DNA from: Phoma sp. XZ068
Taxonomy: Eukaryota; Ascomycota; Dothideomycetes; Pleosporales; Didymellaceae
Assembly: GCA_004835665.1 (NCBI GenBank)
Contig: RBKR01000015.1
Coordinates: 1,178,001-1,242,000 of the forward strand
Length of the DNA stretch: 64,000 bases
Reading direction: 5' to 3'
The notes below the pieces were generated by a model that was not told the DNA's origin, searched no databases, and was given only the letters and a program-made list of their open reading frames with translations. Positions 11,816-21,606 of this stretch are shown here, piece by piece. How positions within the stretch are numbered: the first letter of the stretch is position 1; each line of letters opens with the position of its first letter. A program made the translations under genes and the position numbers.

Positions 11816-13153
11816 ATGTCCACCCCAAATCCAGCTCTCAACATCTTGATATCTGGCTCCGGCATAGCAGGTCCCTGTCTCGCCTTCTGGCTCCATAGAC
11901 TCATCCCAACATGCAACATAACAATTCTCGAACGCTCACCTACCCCGCGCCATGGCGGCCAGGCCGTAGACCTACGCTCAGCGTCTGTCCCAATCGTGTC
12001 GAAAATGGGCTTACTGGATGCCGTGCGCGTAAAGACAACCACCGAAGAAGGCTTACAATTCGTGTATGCAGATGGCAAAACGAAAGCTACATTCCCTGCG
12101 AGCGGGACCGTTGAAGCACAAAGCGCGACGAGTGAATTCGAAATCCTACGCGGCGATCTAGCGAAGATATTCATGGACGCCACCATCTCACTCCCCAGAA
12201 TCAAGTACGAGTTCGATGAGACAGTATCATCTATTGCACAATCTCCAAATGGGAAGGTGGAGGTCACCTTCGCCAATCGCCTACCAACTACTCAGTACGA
12301 CGTCGTCGTTGGTGCCGATGGCATGACATCCCGGACCCGGCGCCTCGTTTTCGGTAACGGTCCAGATAACTCTTCATACATACACCGGCTAGGTCAGTAC
12401 ACAGTCCTCTTCACCATGCCGCGCACCGACTCCGACACAAAGTTCGCGCAATGGTACAATGCACCGCGGGGCCGGCTACTCTTACTACGCCCTGACAGCT
12501 ATGGAACAACCAGAACGTATATGGCCGTGACAGACTCCGATCTGAGCCGCTTCGACAAGATCGAAGAGGCTGTGAGGACTGCGGATCGGAAAACGCAGGA
12601 AGCGTGGTATGAGAAGGAGTTTGAGGGCGCGGGATTTGAGAGCGACAGGTGTGTACGAGGGATGAAGGGAGCGGAGGATTACTACGTCCAGCAGATTGCG
12701 CAGGTCAAGATGGACAAGTGGAGCAAGGGGAACGTGGTTCTACTGGGCGATGCGGCGTATTGCCCAAGTCCGATCTCCGGCGTGGTTAGTGCTTTGACCT
12801 TGGCCACTGGATGGTGTGCTGACTTTGAACAGGGCGCAGGATCCGCGATCATTGGCGCATATGTGCTCGCTGGTGAGCTGAGCAGGAGCCAGAGTGATAT
12901 ACCGCATGCGCTGGAGCAGTATGAGACGGTGCTGCGGCCGTATGTTGAGAAAGCGCAGAAGTTGATTCCTGGAGCGCCGCAGGTAGCTAATCCACAAACG
13001 GAGTGGGGAGTGTGGACATTCAACAAGATCACTGGTATTGCTTCGAGCGTGGTTGTCAAAAGGTTTGGTGGCCTCGTGGGAAGATTTCTGCCCGCCTTTG
13101 GTGGCACGGGTACGGAGTTTGGATTTCTAGACTATGACACTCTAGCGGCGTGA
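11816..13153 (+). CDS. FAD-dependent monooxygenase (PHBH-like fold)
   Basis: Model join(11816-12784, 12833-13153), 429 residues. The frame stays open through the intron, so an unspliced reading gives 445 residues, but the 48-base insert has donor GTTAGT, branch GCTGACT and acceptor ACAG, and removing it restores the conserved order GDAAYCPSPISG-VGAGSA then AYVLAGEL. The N-terminal dinucleotide-binding loop is ISGSGIAGPCLAFWL (GxGxxG). The middle DG motif is VVVGADGMTSRTRR, and the late GD motif is LLGDAAYCPSP. These mark a class A flavoprotein monooxygenase, which uses NAD(P)H and O2 to hydroxylate or epoxidise a small organic substrate. The substrate is unknown. There is no polyketide or peptide synthase nearby, so catabolism or stand-alone secondary modification are both possible. 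Confidence 0.93.
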   Translation: MSTPNPALNILISGSGIAGPCLAFWLHRLIPTCNITILERSPTPRHGGQAVDLRSASVPIVSKMGLLDAVRVKTTTEEGLQFVYADGKTKATFPASGTVEAQSATSEFEILRGDLAKIFMDATISLPRIKYEFDETVSSIAQSPNGKVEVTFANRLPTTQYDVVVGADGMTSRTRRLVFGNGPDNSSYIHRLGQYTVLFTMPRTDSDTKFAQWYNAPRGRLLLLRPDSYGTTRTYMAVTDSDLSRFDKIEEAVRTADRKTQEAWYEKEFEGAGFESDRCVRGMKGAEDYYVQQIAQVKMDKWSKGNVVLLGDAAYCPSPISGVVSALTLATGWCADFEQGAGSAIIGAYVLAGELSRSQSDIPHALEQYETVLRPYVEKAQKLIPGAPQVANPQTEWGVWTFNKITGIASSVVVKRFGGLVGRFLPAFGGTGTEFGFLDYDTLAA

Positions 13154-13271
13154 ATGTCTAGCAAAGTAGTGGGTTCTATCTAATGTATGCAGACCGTAGA
13201 GACATTCAAAAGTTTGGATAGCTCCATCTTCACCCCCATGATACCTGCCGCAAGACAGCCAGAGCAAAGCG

Positions 13272-13287
13272 ACCTAGGTACCTAGGT
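13272..13287. repeat. Perfect palindrome ACCTAGGTACCTAGGT
   Basis: The 16-base run at 13272-13287 is its own reverse complement, and the period-8 pattern continues into the following ACCT. Single ACCTAGGT copies occur in other spacers at 11034, 27029 and 47558. It lies in the short spacer between two convergent genes. Confidence 0.8.
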
Positions 13288-13316
13288 ACCTGACAACGAC
13301 GTAGTGATAGATCACC

Positions 13317-13986
13317 TTACTTCTCCTCCTCCTCGTCCTCGTGATCATGTAACATCGGCGTCTGAGAAAGTGGTGATGGGGTCCTTACAGTCCTACGAAC
13401 GCGACGCGGTGGCTTAGTGAAGTCGACCTTTGAGGCAGGCGCAGAGAATGGCGGACCCGCCCCACCAGAGCTTGACTGACCAAATTCAGTCAGCTTGGCC
13501 TCGAGGTACGCGATACGATCATATTGCTCTTGAATATGGTGCATCTGGTCCTGGTACGCGTTCAAGATCCAATTGTACTCGCCGTTGAGCTTGTCGAAAA
13601 CTTCGTGTGAGCGGCGGATCTCGTCCTGAGCTTTGGCCATGGTCTGACCATGGTCGTTCTTCAGCATAGCGACGCGCTTGTGATGGAGCTCTTGCACATC
13701 GGCAAGTATGGTTCTGAAGAGAGGGCCGATATTGGGGTTCAAGTTACCGATGGTGGCGTTTTGCGTGAGGTGGTTGTGGATGGCCATCGCGACGACCACG
13801 AAGAAGGCAATGATAAGTCCTGCCTCACGGTCAGTGATATACGGCGTCTGTTTTACTGTCAGAAGGATACGTTTGGGAACAATTCCGTAGAGGTCATGGA
13901 CTCACGAGGCGCCAGAGTCCCAAGAGGAAGCCGAACAGCCATGAGCAGAGAGCTGTCGCGAAGACGGTGAAGTGGTTGATCATCAT
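13317..13986 (-). CDS. Small membrane protein with coiled coil
   Basis: Model complement(join(13317-13847, 13906-13986)), 203 residues. Exon 1 starts MMINHFTVFATALCSWLFG; the intron has donor GTGAGT and acceptor AAACAG and the junction is in phase 0. Two hydrophobic segments lie at about residues 5-25 and 36-52 (GLIIAFFVVVAMAIH). They are followed by a long charged helix (residues about 75-150, heptad-like, containing HEVFDKLNGEYNWILNAYQ), then a Ser/Pro/Arg-rich stretch and an acidic tail ending DHEDEEEEK. This suggests an organelle- or ER-anchored protein with a cytosolic or matrix coiled coil. I do not recognise the family. It is convergent with the monooxygenase gene. Confidence 0.75.
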
Positions 13987-14551
13987 TGCTGTCGTTGGTG
14001 AGCGTTTTTGAATGGTGTTAAGTTGCGTTTGGGGTGGTGGCGGGGAGTATGTTGCTAAGTCGAACGTGCTGCGATTTTAATAAACACTCAAATTGCCTTA
14101 GCACTTAGTGCAACATTCACTTGTAGCAAGTTCTGACGACAAAAATCAATTCGGCCTTGGATTCTTTCCTAGCATTAGTGATACTATTACCACCTACCAG
14201 AATGTTCTCAAATGTTCAAACGCAAACTGTGTGTGCCATCATTTGTCACTGACGAAGCCACCGACAATCGCCGTTGGGTCACCTGGATCAACACAGTCCC
14301 TCCATGCCATTTCTGAGCATCTGATAACCTCCGCGCTGGATCAGCAAACCTTTGGACACAATAACCGCGACTGAATCTGTTCAGCATACTCCAAGCCGGC
14401 CCATCATTTTCTCATCAAGCAGGCCGAAAAGTACCTCACCCTCACACCCTTCTACTCATTTTACCAGACAAGCACCCACAACGCAACGACTACCTCCAAA
14501 GCACCCTGCTCCTCCATCAGAGCCTCAGCAACCTCCCTCGTATTCGCCATC
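13987..14551. other. Intergenic region
   Basis: Contains the divergent promoter area between the minus-strand gene ending its 5' side at 13986 and the plus-strand frame at 14552. A plus-strand frame (14108-14374) exists but shows nothing recognisable. The last 150 bases are pyrimidine-rich (CT- and CA-rich), as is common upstream of fungal start codons. Confidence 0.4.
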
Positions 14552-14998
14552 ATGCCCTTCTTTAGCTGCTGCTGCCCAACATTCACTAGCGAGGACGACC
14601 GCGCAGCGCGTCGTACAGCTCGTCAGCACCCAGTATTCCTCGCCGTCAACTATGCCAACGCAGTGCAAGGGTTCTTACCCGCTACAGATACCAACCCAGC
14701 TTCTCCCACCTACTCACAAGTATCTCCGCGCACAGTTCCGACGATGTCAAGTGAAGCGACTCGGGACGCAGCGTCGTCGGTGTACGCACGACCGACTGAA
14801 TCAGTACAAGCGACGCCATCGGAGTCTGTTCGGTCTGCTGGACAAGGAGAGATAGGTGTGGAGGATGTCAGTGCTTCTGAGGGTGGTGAGGAGGGGGAGC
14901 AGATGACGGCAAGGAGAGCTTCGGCGGCGATAGAGGAGCGTTTGGAGCAGTGTAGGGAGGAGAGGCTGGTGGAGGAACGGGAAGGGCGGAAGAAGTAG
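14552..14998 (+). CDS. Hypothetical protein with N-terminal cysteine string
   Basis: Single-exon frame of 148 residues starting MPFFSCCCPTFTSEDD. The run of three cysteines near the N-terminus resembles palmitoylation sites of peripheral membrane proteins. The middle is Ser/Thr/Pro-rich and probably disordered, and the C-terminal 35 residues are a charged helix (AAIEERLEQCREERLVEERE). A pyrimidine-rich leader precedes the ATG. No family is recognised. A minus-strand frame overlaps the whole C-terminal half, but the plus-strand reading has better composition and a natural start. Confidence 0.5.
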   Translation: MPFFSCCCPTFTSEDDRAARRTARQHPVFLAVNYANAVQGFLPATDTNPASPTYSQVSPRTVPTMSSEATRDAASSVYARPTESVQATPSESVRSAGQGEIGVEDVSASEGGEEGEQMTARRASAAIEERLEQCREERLVEEREGRKK

Positions 14999-15149
14999 GG
15001 TGTGTTAGTGAGCGATGGCATCGGGAGAGGTTTGGGATGAAGGCTTAGAGATGTACATGTAACGATGGAGACCAATACAGGTAATGAACATGAGATAGAG
15101 CAACATGATTGCGTGATCCCTTGGTATAAGCATGATTGAATGGATGCAC

Positions 15150-15528
15150 GAACAATCTCCTTGCCTTCTATCTTAACATTCAACGTTCCGGGTGACTTGA
15201 TCCTCATCACTGCCTTGACTCCCGTCTTGAATACGACCGGTTCTGGTTTGCCGTATTCAGCTTGAGCTTCGATACTTTGGACTGCTTGCCTCGTGGAGAT
15301 AAACTTCACATGGCATCTGGACAATCCAAAGCGTGCACAGCTCGCAGGATGGTGATTACGTGCTCGACATTGCGCGTAAACGCTTCTCACAGCAGTACCA
15401 ACAGACAAAAAAAGGGACATAGAAATCAAGAACGAATACTTTTCATTTGATGTAGTGTTTATCAAGATGCAATCAGGATTTTCAATGACAAGAAAGAGAG
15501 GCTCACTTACCTGATGACAGCCAGCCAT
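15150..15528 (-). CDS. Possible small spliced gene (uncertain)
   Basis: A minus-strand ATG at 15528 (MAGCHQ) is followed directly by a good GTAAGT donor, and about 105 bases later a strong pyrimidine tract and AG occur near 15405. Downstream, two frames look protein-like: one containing RNVEHVITILRAVHALDCP, and one containing SRCHVKFISTRQAVQSIEAQ and later KSPGTLNVKIEGKEIV. The simple unspliced frame continues to 14710, antisense to the gene at 14552. I could not find a splicing pattern that joins these parts cleanly, so the model and its limits are tentative. Confidence 0.25.
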
Positions 15529-15815
15529 ACGGTACGGTCCTAGCCCTCATCCGTACATCACACCAACATCACGTTGCAAAGAGGGGGAGCCCCAGTGAAG
15601 GGGAATTGGCAATCAAGCGTCATCTTCGCGCCTTGCGGCACTCAGAATCAGCGACACCTAGTGGGGGAGAAGAACCTTTCTTTTCATTGACTCCTAGTCG
15701 TCATGCCGCCGTATATAGCCGTAAAACCATGCCGTAGTCATGGCAAACTCCCAACCCCAAGCACCATGTTTTCAGGATATCGAGAAGGAAAGGAGAACCG
15801 AGCCGTGCACAACAT

Positions 15816-16359
15816 TTAGTTGCGGGCGTTGCGGTCGCCGAAGCGGCGGGGGCGCTCGACGGACTGCTGCTGGGAGACAGCGACGACGTTGGTGGGGATG
15901 GAGTCGAACTAGGGCTTGTCAGCGGGCGCACTAAGCGAAAAGATCGGTGGAAACCTACGCCGAGGGACTTGAGGAGGTCCTTGGTCTCCTGGTCGACATC
16001 GAGGGAACCGGAGTCGTTGTTCTGGGTGAAGTCCAGAGCGGAGACCTCGGGGACGTACTGGTCCTTGCGCTCACGCTCCTCTTCCTGGAGCTTGAAGGAG
16101 ATACCGCGGACAGGACCACGCTGGATACGCTTCATCAAGTGGGTGGTGTAACCAGCAATCTTGTTGCGGAGGCGCTTGGAGGCAATGATGGCGATCTGTC
16201 CGGCGCATTAGCATTTGCGCGCACTGCTGCAGCTGTTTTGCATCTCACCTCATCGCAGATCCTCTTGTTGGTCTCGAAGTCGAGCGAGAGCTTGGGGTAG
16301 TAACGCTCAATGATGACCTTGGCGGACTTCTTGACGGTCTTTGTGCGGACGCGACCCAT
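15816..16359 (-). CDS. rps17: 40S ribosomal protein S17 (eS17)
   Basis: Model complement(join(15816-15908, 15959-16195, 16249-16359)), 146 residues, normal for fungal eS17. All three exons meet in phase 0 and the donors are GTAGGT and GTGAGA. The product starts [20 protein letters not shown] and contains [40 protein letters not shown] and [12 protein letters not shown], which are hallmark segments of eS17. It is a structural component of the small cytosolic ribosomal subunit (beak/head region). Multiple introns in a ribosomal protein gene are typical of filamentous ascomycetes. Confidence 0.97.
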
Positions 16360-16819
16360 TTTGGCGACTGTGTATGGATTTACGGGGAGTCGGTGGAAGA
16401 GGAGGGCTGTTGGGGTTAGTGGTCGTCGTGAGGCCTGCGAGAAGTTCGATCAATTCGGTTGTGTGGGCGCGGCCGCATCAACGATTTTCCGAGAACACGC
16501 TAACGCAAAACGCCATAGCGCACGGACGCCAAGACGCTAGCCGAGGAGCACGAGTTGTGATGCAGCATTCGCAATCTCGAGTTCTTCGTTGCTGCATATT
16601 AGACCACAATGCGCAAAAAAGACCCTCAGTCAATATCTGTAGTCGAAATGTATTATTACATTGGTATCCTCGCTCGCTAAATAACACACAAGAAGAAATG
16701 ACGTCCTGCATCACAGATGCTCGCTGGACTAATCTACAAAACTGACCACGACCCCGGGTCCGTACCAATCCAATTTGAGGCTTGCTGGAATTTTGAGCAC
16801 GATTCCCCGGACTAGCGCA
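16360..16819. other. Intergenic region
   Basis: Upstream of rps17 and downstream of the CAX exchanger gene; both genes are on the minus strand. It should contain the rps17 promoter. I see only short shadow frames and no RNA gene. Confidence 0.45.
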
Positions 16820-18433
16820 CTAGTGCCCACCCTCTGCACCTCCACTAGCAGCGCTACCATGCGCTGGGTTCGGGAAGAAGAAGGCGCAGATGGCAATGAT
16901 GATGTACACCATGATGCACAACACGCCCTCCAGGTAGTTCGACTTGCCGTCACGGAGGAAGGAGCCAACTACGAGCACAGCGAGAACTAAGGCAACAGCG
17001 TCAAAGATGGCGAAGTTGTAATCCATGTGTTCGACATGCAGACCCCAGCCGACCAAGACGACGAGAGGTGCATTGAGCAAGGCAGTCTGAATAGAGGCAC
17101 CCATGACGTGAGCCATCGCCATGTTGATTTGGTTGTCATAAGCTTCGTCAATCGCGAGGAGATGTTCTGGTGGGCAAGTTAGGACAGGACTATGCTGAGG
17201 GTATCATCAAACATACCAGCAATCTTTTCAACGAGAGGAATCAAGATAAGACCAACAAAAGCATCGCTGACATGGCGTTCCTCCACCATGAACTCGATCT
17301 GTTGGACCAGGAAGATAGCGATCAACGCAACGCAGGCCAGAGAGATGAGCATAGCAACGAGGGCCTCAGTCAAGGTAAACTTTGGCTTTGCAAGCTCCTC
17401 GTGGCGGTCCAGATCCTTGTGCTCATCTGCCTCGTAGATCTCGTGGAAGAGACCATCATGGGAGATGGTCTGGTAAGCAACATAGATGAGGTAGCCAACG
17501 AGGGAGATGATTGCAACGCCACGCGAAATCTTCGTTGCGTTATCGACCACGAAAGTAGCAGTGGGAAGCTGGTAGTCAGCATTGTTGAGCAGATACTTGG
17601 CGAAGACAGCGGGAAGAACCAGGGCCACTGCATTTATTAGCCATTGTCAATGAGTGAACGATAAATTGTAAAACATACTCGCGGCGACAAGCATCAAGCC
17701 ACTGCCTGACTCGGAGACAGCCTCATGGAACTCTTGCACATTATTCTTGATACCTCCGGCAACGAAGCATGATCCCAGGCAGAGCAGGAGGTTAGCAAGA
17801 ATAGAACCCAGGATGGCAGCTCTGATGACTGGCACGTTGGATCCTTGTCGGTCTGTTTTGAGCAGCACCATGAAGAGAATGATTTCAACGACTGAGCCTA
17901 GCGTGGTTTCGAGAACAACTGCGATGGCCTTCTGTGGCATCTTGCGTGAGAGTTCCTGACCAGCAAAGCCCAGCATGTTGGCGGCCGGGACCATGGCAAT
18001 GTAATTCGTGATGAAGATGGCAAGCTTCCATTCTGGCTTTGCGAAATGCTGGGGCCTTGTTAGCAGCTGTTTCGTAGTCAAGTCCACGCATAGGACGTAC
18101 CAGGGCAATTGCAACGGGCACGATAGGCCATAGGCAGTTGACCAAGAGAGAGAGCGTGCTGCTGCTCTTAAAGGCAATCTTCAAGAACTGGAAAGGATGG
18201 AAACCCCTCCTACCACTCTCGCCATCAGGGTGAATGCCTTTAGTAACCACATGTCCGTTGTGGTTGTACTGTGGCAGCGTCTGCGCACGACCATTCCTTT
18301 GGCCGTTCGCGGAGTGTTGTCGTGAACGTCTTCGTGGTTTCTCGTTGGTAGATTCGCGCGATGTGTACTCCCTCGAGGTGTGCTCCCGCGACGACCTGTA
18401 CTCTCGTGACGTCCGTGAATGTTGGCGTGCCAT
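16820..18433 (-). CDS. CAX-family cation/H+ exchanger (vacuolar Ca2+/H+ type)
   Basis: Model complement(join(16820-17166, 17217-17627, 17679-18048, 18101-18433)), 486 residues; three introns, all in phase, with GTATGT or GTACGT donors. The first 75 residues are Ser/Arg/Glu-rich and cytosolic, followed by about 11 membrane spans. The two CAX repeat motifs are visible: LETTLGSVVEIILFMVLL in the first half, and VEKIAEHLLAIDEAYDNQ with GASIQTALLNAPLVVLVGW in the second. The first motif has GSVVE where classical CAX proteins have GNAVE, so this is a divergent subgroup and its ion preference is less certain. The expected role is proton-driven sequestration of Ca2+ (or Mn2+) into vacuoles or other acidic compartments. 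An acidic loop (HEIYEADEHKDLDRHEE) lies between the halves. Confidence 0.9.
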
Positions 18434-19522
18434 TGTGTAGTTTTGGTTCGTGTAAGATGCAGGACTACGAACAGGAGTAGTAGGGGCTATATGAGTAGGC
18501 CCGGTACGTGGTTATAGCGTTTCAAGGCGAGCGCAGCAGGTGCACCCAGCGCAATTGTGGATGTTCAGTTAAAGGTAAACGGGAGACTAGATAAAGACAA
18601 TATAAAAACGGGCTGAGCGAGCCAGACGTGTTTTGACAGGGGTCACAGCGGGTCGTCATGGCGGTGGACGTTTGATTCCTTGTTATTGGAATCGTGAAAG
18701 GCCCACCCGCGCCGTGGACCGCTGGCATTTGCTGATTGACGCACGCATTGCTCGATTGGGGCAGGAAGCACAGCCTCGCAAATAACTATTCGCCAAACGT
18801 CTCTCTTTCTGCTGCATCCTGCCACCACTCGTGCAGCATAATCAACACTCCGCAGCGCTCGATTCGTTGTCGCAGCGTCTCCGCGTCAGGTAGCTGCCCT
18901 TGTGCTTGTTTTGGGCGAGTGCACGTCACCAAGCCTTGTTGCGATGCTTGATGCCCCTTGGCTTAGAGCTGAACTTGGTTTTGGAACGCACGCGCCGTGA
19001 TGTCACAGCGGCCTAATTTGCGACACTCCGCAATTCAGGGTTTGGAGCCTCTCACAAACTCTCCGGTCTCCACTTCCGACTGAAGGCTGCAGGCACCTCG
19101 CGGGTCGGATCAGACGGCCATCGTTCAGACAGATCAAAGCAAAAGATACCGTTGCACTGGGCCAACCTGCAACGTCTTAATGAAACGGACTCAAAATGCG
19201 CCGACCTCTCAGAACTTAGGTCGATTTCCTCCCTGTCTCCCCTGCATCGCTTCATGCATCTACCGTATTCCCTTCCATGGCCTTTGGAAGGCAATCCCTT
19301 TTTCTATCGTAGTTAACAATTCTTGACAGTAATCTGAACATACAGCCTTGCGCTCTCCATTATTCGATTGTGAAACTTATCGTGTGCGTGATTTGGCGTT
19401 ATCGCGCATGGGCGCGTGCACGCGCGTGACTCCACGATTGGCGTCATGGCAACTGAGACTCATCCATCAACAACCTCTCTTCCAACCTCCTTCCATCTTG
19501 ACTTCATTCTCATAACAGCAAG
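18434..19522. other. Divergent intergenic region (CAX and M28 promoters)
   Basis: About 1.1 kb separating the minus-strand exchanger gene and the plus-strand peptidase gene. No frame here has recognisable content. A pyrimidine-rich leader (CATCAACAACCTCTC...) precedes the peptidase ATG. A GCGC/CGCGTG-rich patch lies at 19400-19430. Confidence 0.45.
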
Positions 19523-21093
19523 ATGGTCTACTCTTCTCGATGGGCGCTGTGTGCGGCAGTGACAAGTGCGGCGGCTCTGCAAATACCACTACTGTCCTCT
19601 AACAGCCAGGCGCTGTTGGGACATCCCTCCGGATCGAAGCCGTTGGTCAACTCGACAGAGTTGCAGGACCTGATAAGCGGAGATCGTTTGTTGACTCGCG
19701 CGAAGAAGCTGTACGAGATCGCAAAGCTTGGTGAGGAGGAGTACAATCATCCAACTCGGGTCATTGGAAGTGCTGGTAGGTTGATGCACGTGCAGCCATG
19801 TGTAGCCGTACTGATATCCAACAAGGTCATCTCGGAACACTATCCTACATCTATGAGACCATCCTTCAGCTTGGAGACTACTATACCCTTTCAAACCAGA
19901 GCTTTCCTGCTGTCTCTGGCAACATCTTCGAATCACGTCTAGTTCTTGGCAATGATGTCCCTAAATCAGCTGCTCCCATGGGTCTAACACCCCCAACAAA
20001 GAACAAGCAGCCAGTGCATGGTGACCTGGTTCTCGTTGACAACGAAGGATGCCAGTTGTCCGACTTCCCAGACGCTGTTGCTGGTAACATTGCCTTCGTC
20101 AAGCGTGGAGTATGTCCTTTCGGAACCAAGTCCGAGCACGCCGGCCAGAAGGGAGCTGTAGCGACCATCGTCTACAACTACGAGAAAGATCCCGTATCTG
20201 GTACGCTAGGAACACCATCCCCCGATCACGTTGCCACTTTCGGTCTGTCTGGCGAGGAGGCAGAGCCCGTACTAAAGAAGCTCGAGAAGAAAGAGCGTGT
20301 TGATGCCATTGCCTACATCGATTCCGAAGTACAGCAAATTTTGACTGTCAACATTGTTGCGCAGACCACAGAAGGCGATCCCGAAAACTGCGTCATGCTT
20401 GGTGCGCATAGTGACAGTGTTGCCGAAGGTCCAGGCATCAACGACGATGGTTCAGGCACAATCTCGCTGCTTGAGGTTGCCACACAGCTCACAAAGTTCA
20501 ATGTCAGCAACTGTGTCCGCTTTGCATGGTGGGCCGGTGAAGAGGAAGGTCTTCTCGGCTCTGATTACTACGTTCAGTCGCTGTCGGAGGAGGAGAACCA
20601 GAAGATCCGCTTGTTCATGGACTACGACATGATGGCCAGCCCCAACTTCGCCTACCAGATCTACAATGCCACAAACGCACTGAACCCGAACGGTTCCGAG
20701 GAACTGCGAGACCTGTACATCGACTGGTACGAGCAGCAAGGCCTGAACTACACCTTCATTCCCTTCGATGGACGCAGTGACTACGACGGATTCATCCGCA
20801 ACGGTATTCCTGGAGGAGGCATCGCAACAGGTGCCGAAGGCATCAAGACCAAGAAAGAAGAGAAGGTCTTCGGTGGCAAGGCGGGCGACTGGTACGACCC
20901 CTGCTACCACCAGCTGTGCGACGACGTCGGCAATGTCAACATGACTGCCTTCGTTGTTAACACCAAGCTCATCGCACACTCCGTCGCGACGTATGCTGTA
21001 TCGCTCAAGGACTTCCCTAAGCGTGACACTACTGTTGCCTCGCAGGCGTACAAGGAAGCTACGAAGTACCATGGCAGCAAGCTTTTCATTTAG
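19523..21093 (+). CDS. M28 family aminopeptidase with PA domain (secreted or vacuolar)
   Basis: Model join(19523-19775, 19826-21093), 506 residues. The 50-base intron has donor GTAGGT and branch CTGAT, and the join gives VIGSAGHLGTLSYIYETI, the conserved start of the mature enzyme. A signal peptide occupies roughly residues 1-20. A protease-associated (PA) domain spans about 140-240. Zinc ligands of M28 peptidases are present in order: H in LGAHSDSV (about 279), D in NDDGSG (about 291), E in WAGEEEG (catalytic Glu and ligand), D in MDYDM, and H in CYHQLCDD. Several N-glycosylation sequons are seen. It resembles fungal leucine aminopeptidase 2 and yeast vacuolar aminopeptidase Y (Ape3), which release N-terminal residues from peptides. 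Confidence 0.95.
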
Positions 21094-21606
21094 ATGTAGA
21101 CAGGCCTGAGGTTGAACAGGCATTGATCGGATTCATTATAGCATCGTAAGCATATGCATAGCATCAATAGATTTAAGCATCACATCATCCTACGTCGAAT
21201 CTGGGAAATTGATCGTGGCCTGCCCAAGGAAGAAATGCGTTACTCAAATCATAGTTCTAGTGCGGCAGATTGATGCAGCAGTCAAGACCAAAGAGATTCT
21301 AGCACCGGCTGGCTCGAGAACAGTCAAAGATGAGACAGGAGTCTTGAAGGGAATACCATCTTTAGTTTGTCTACGTACAGCTAACAATGAAGTAAGGGTA
21401 TATCTATATGCGCAACTCAACAAGATCTTGATGGCAGTGTACAACAAACAGCGAACAAGGGGCATGCCAAAAACTCACAGGGCAGGAAGGGTATTAACGC
21501 CAGGACCGTACACACGGGAAATAAAGAAAAAGGAAAAACAACGCCGTATCGAACATCCTAGTAAATCATGGAAATGAGGTGATCCTGCTGACCACCTGTT
21601 GTTGGT
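21094..21606. other. Convergent intergenic region
   Basis: About 0.5 kb between the 3' ends of two convergent genes. It should hold both 3' UTRs. One plus-strand frame (21209-21577) is open for 122 codons, but it has a basic, random-looking composition and no family. Confidence 0.4.

Noticed and set aside
14710..15528. 272-codon minus-strand frame as a single-exon gene
   Set aside because: It runs straight through a strong GTAAGT donor six codons after the ATG and is antisense to the frame at 14552. Only a tentative short spliced gene is kept.
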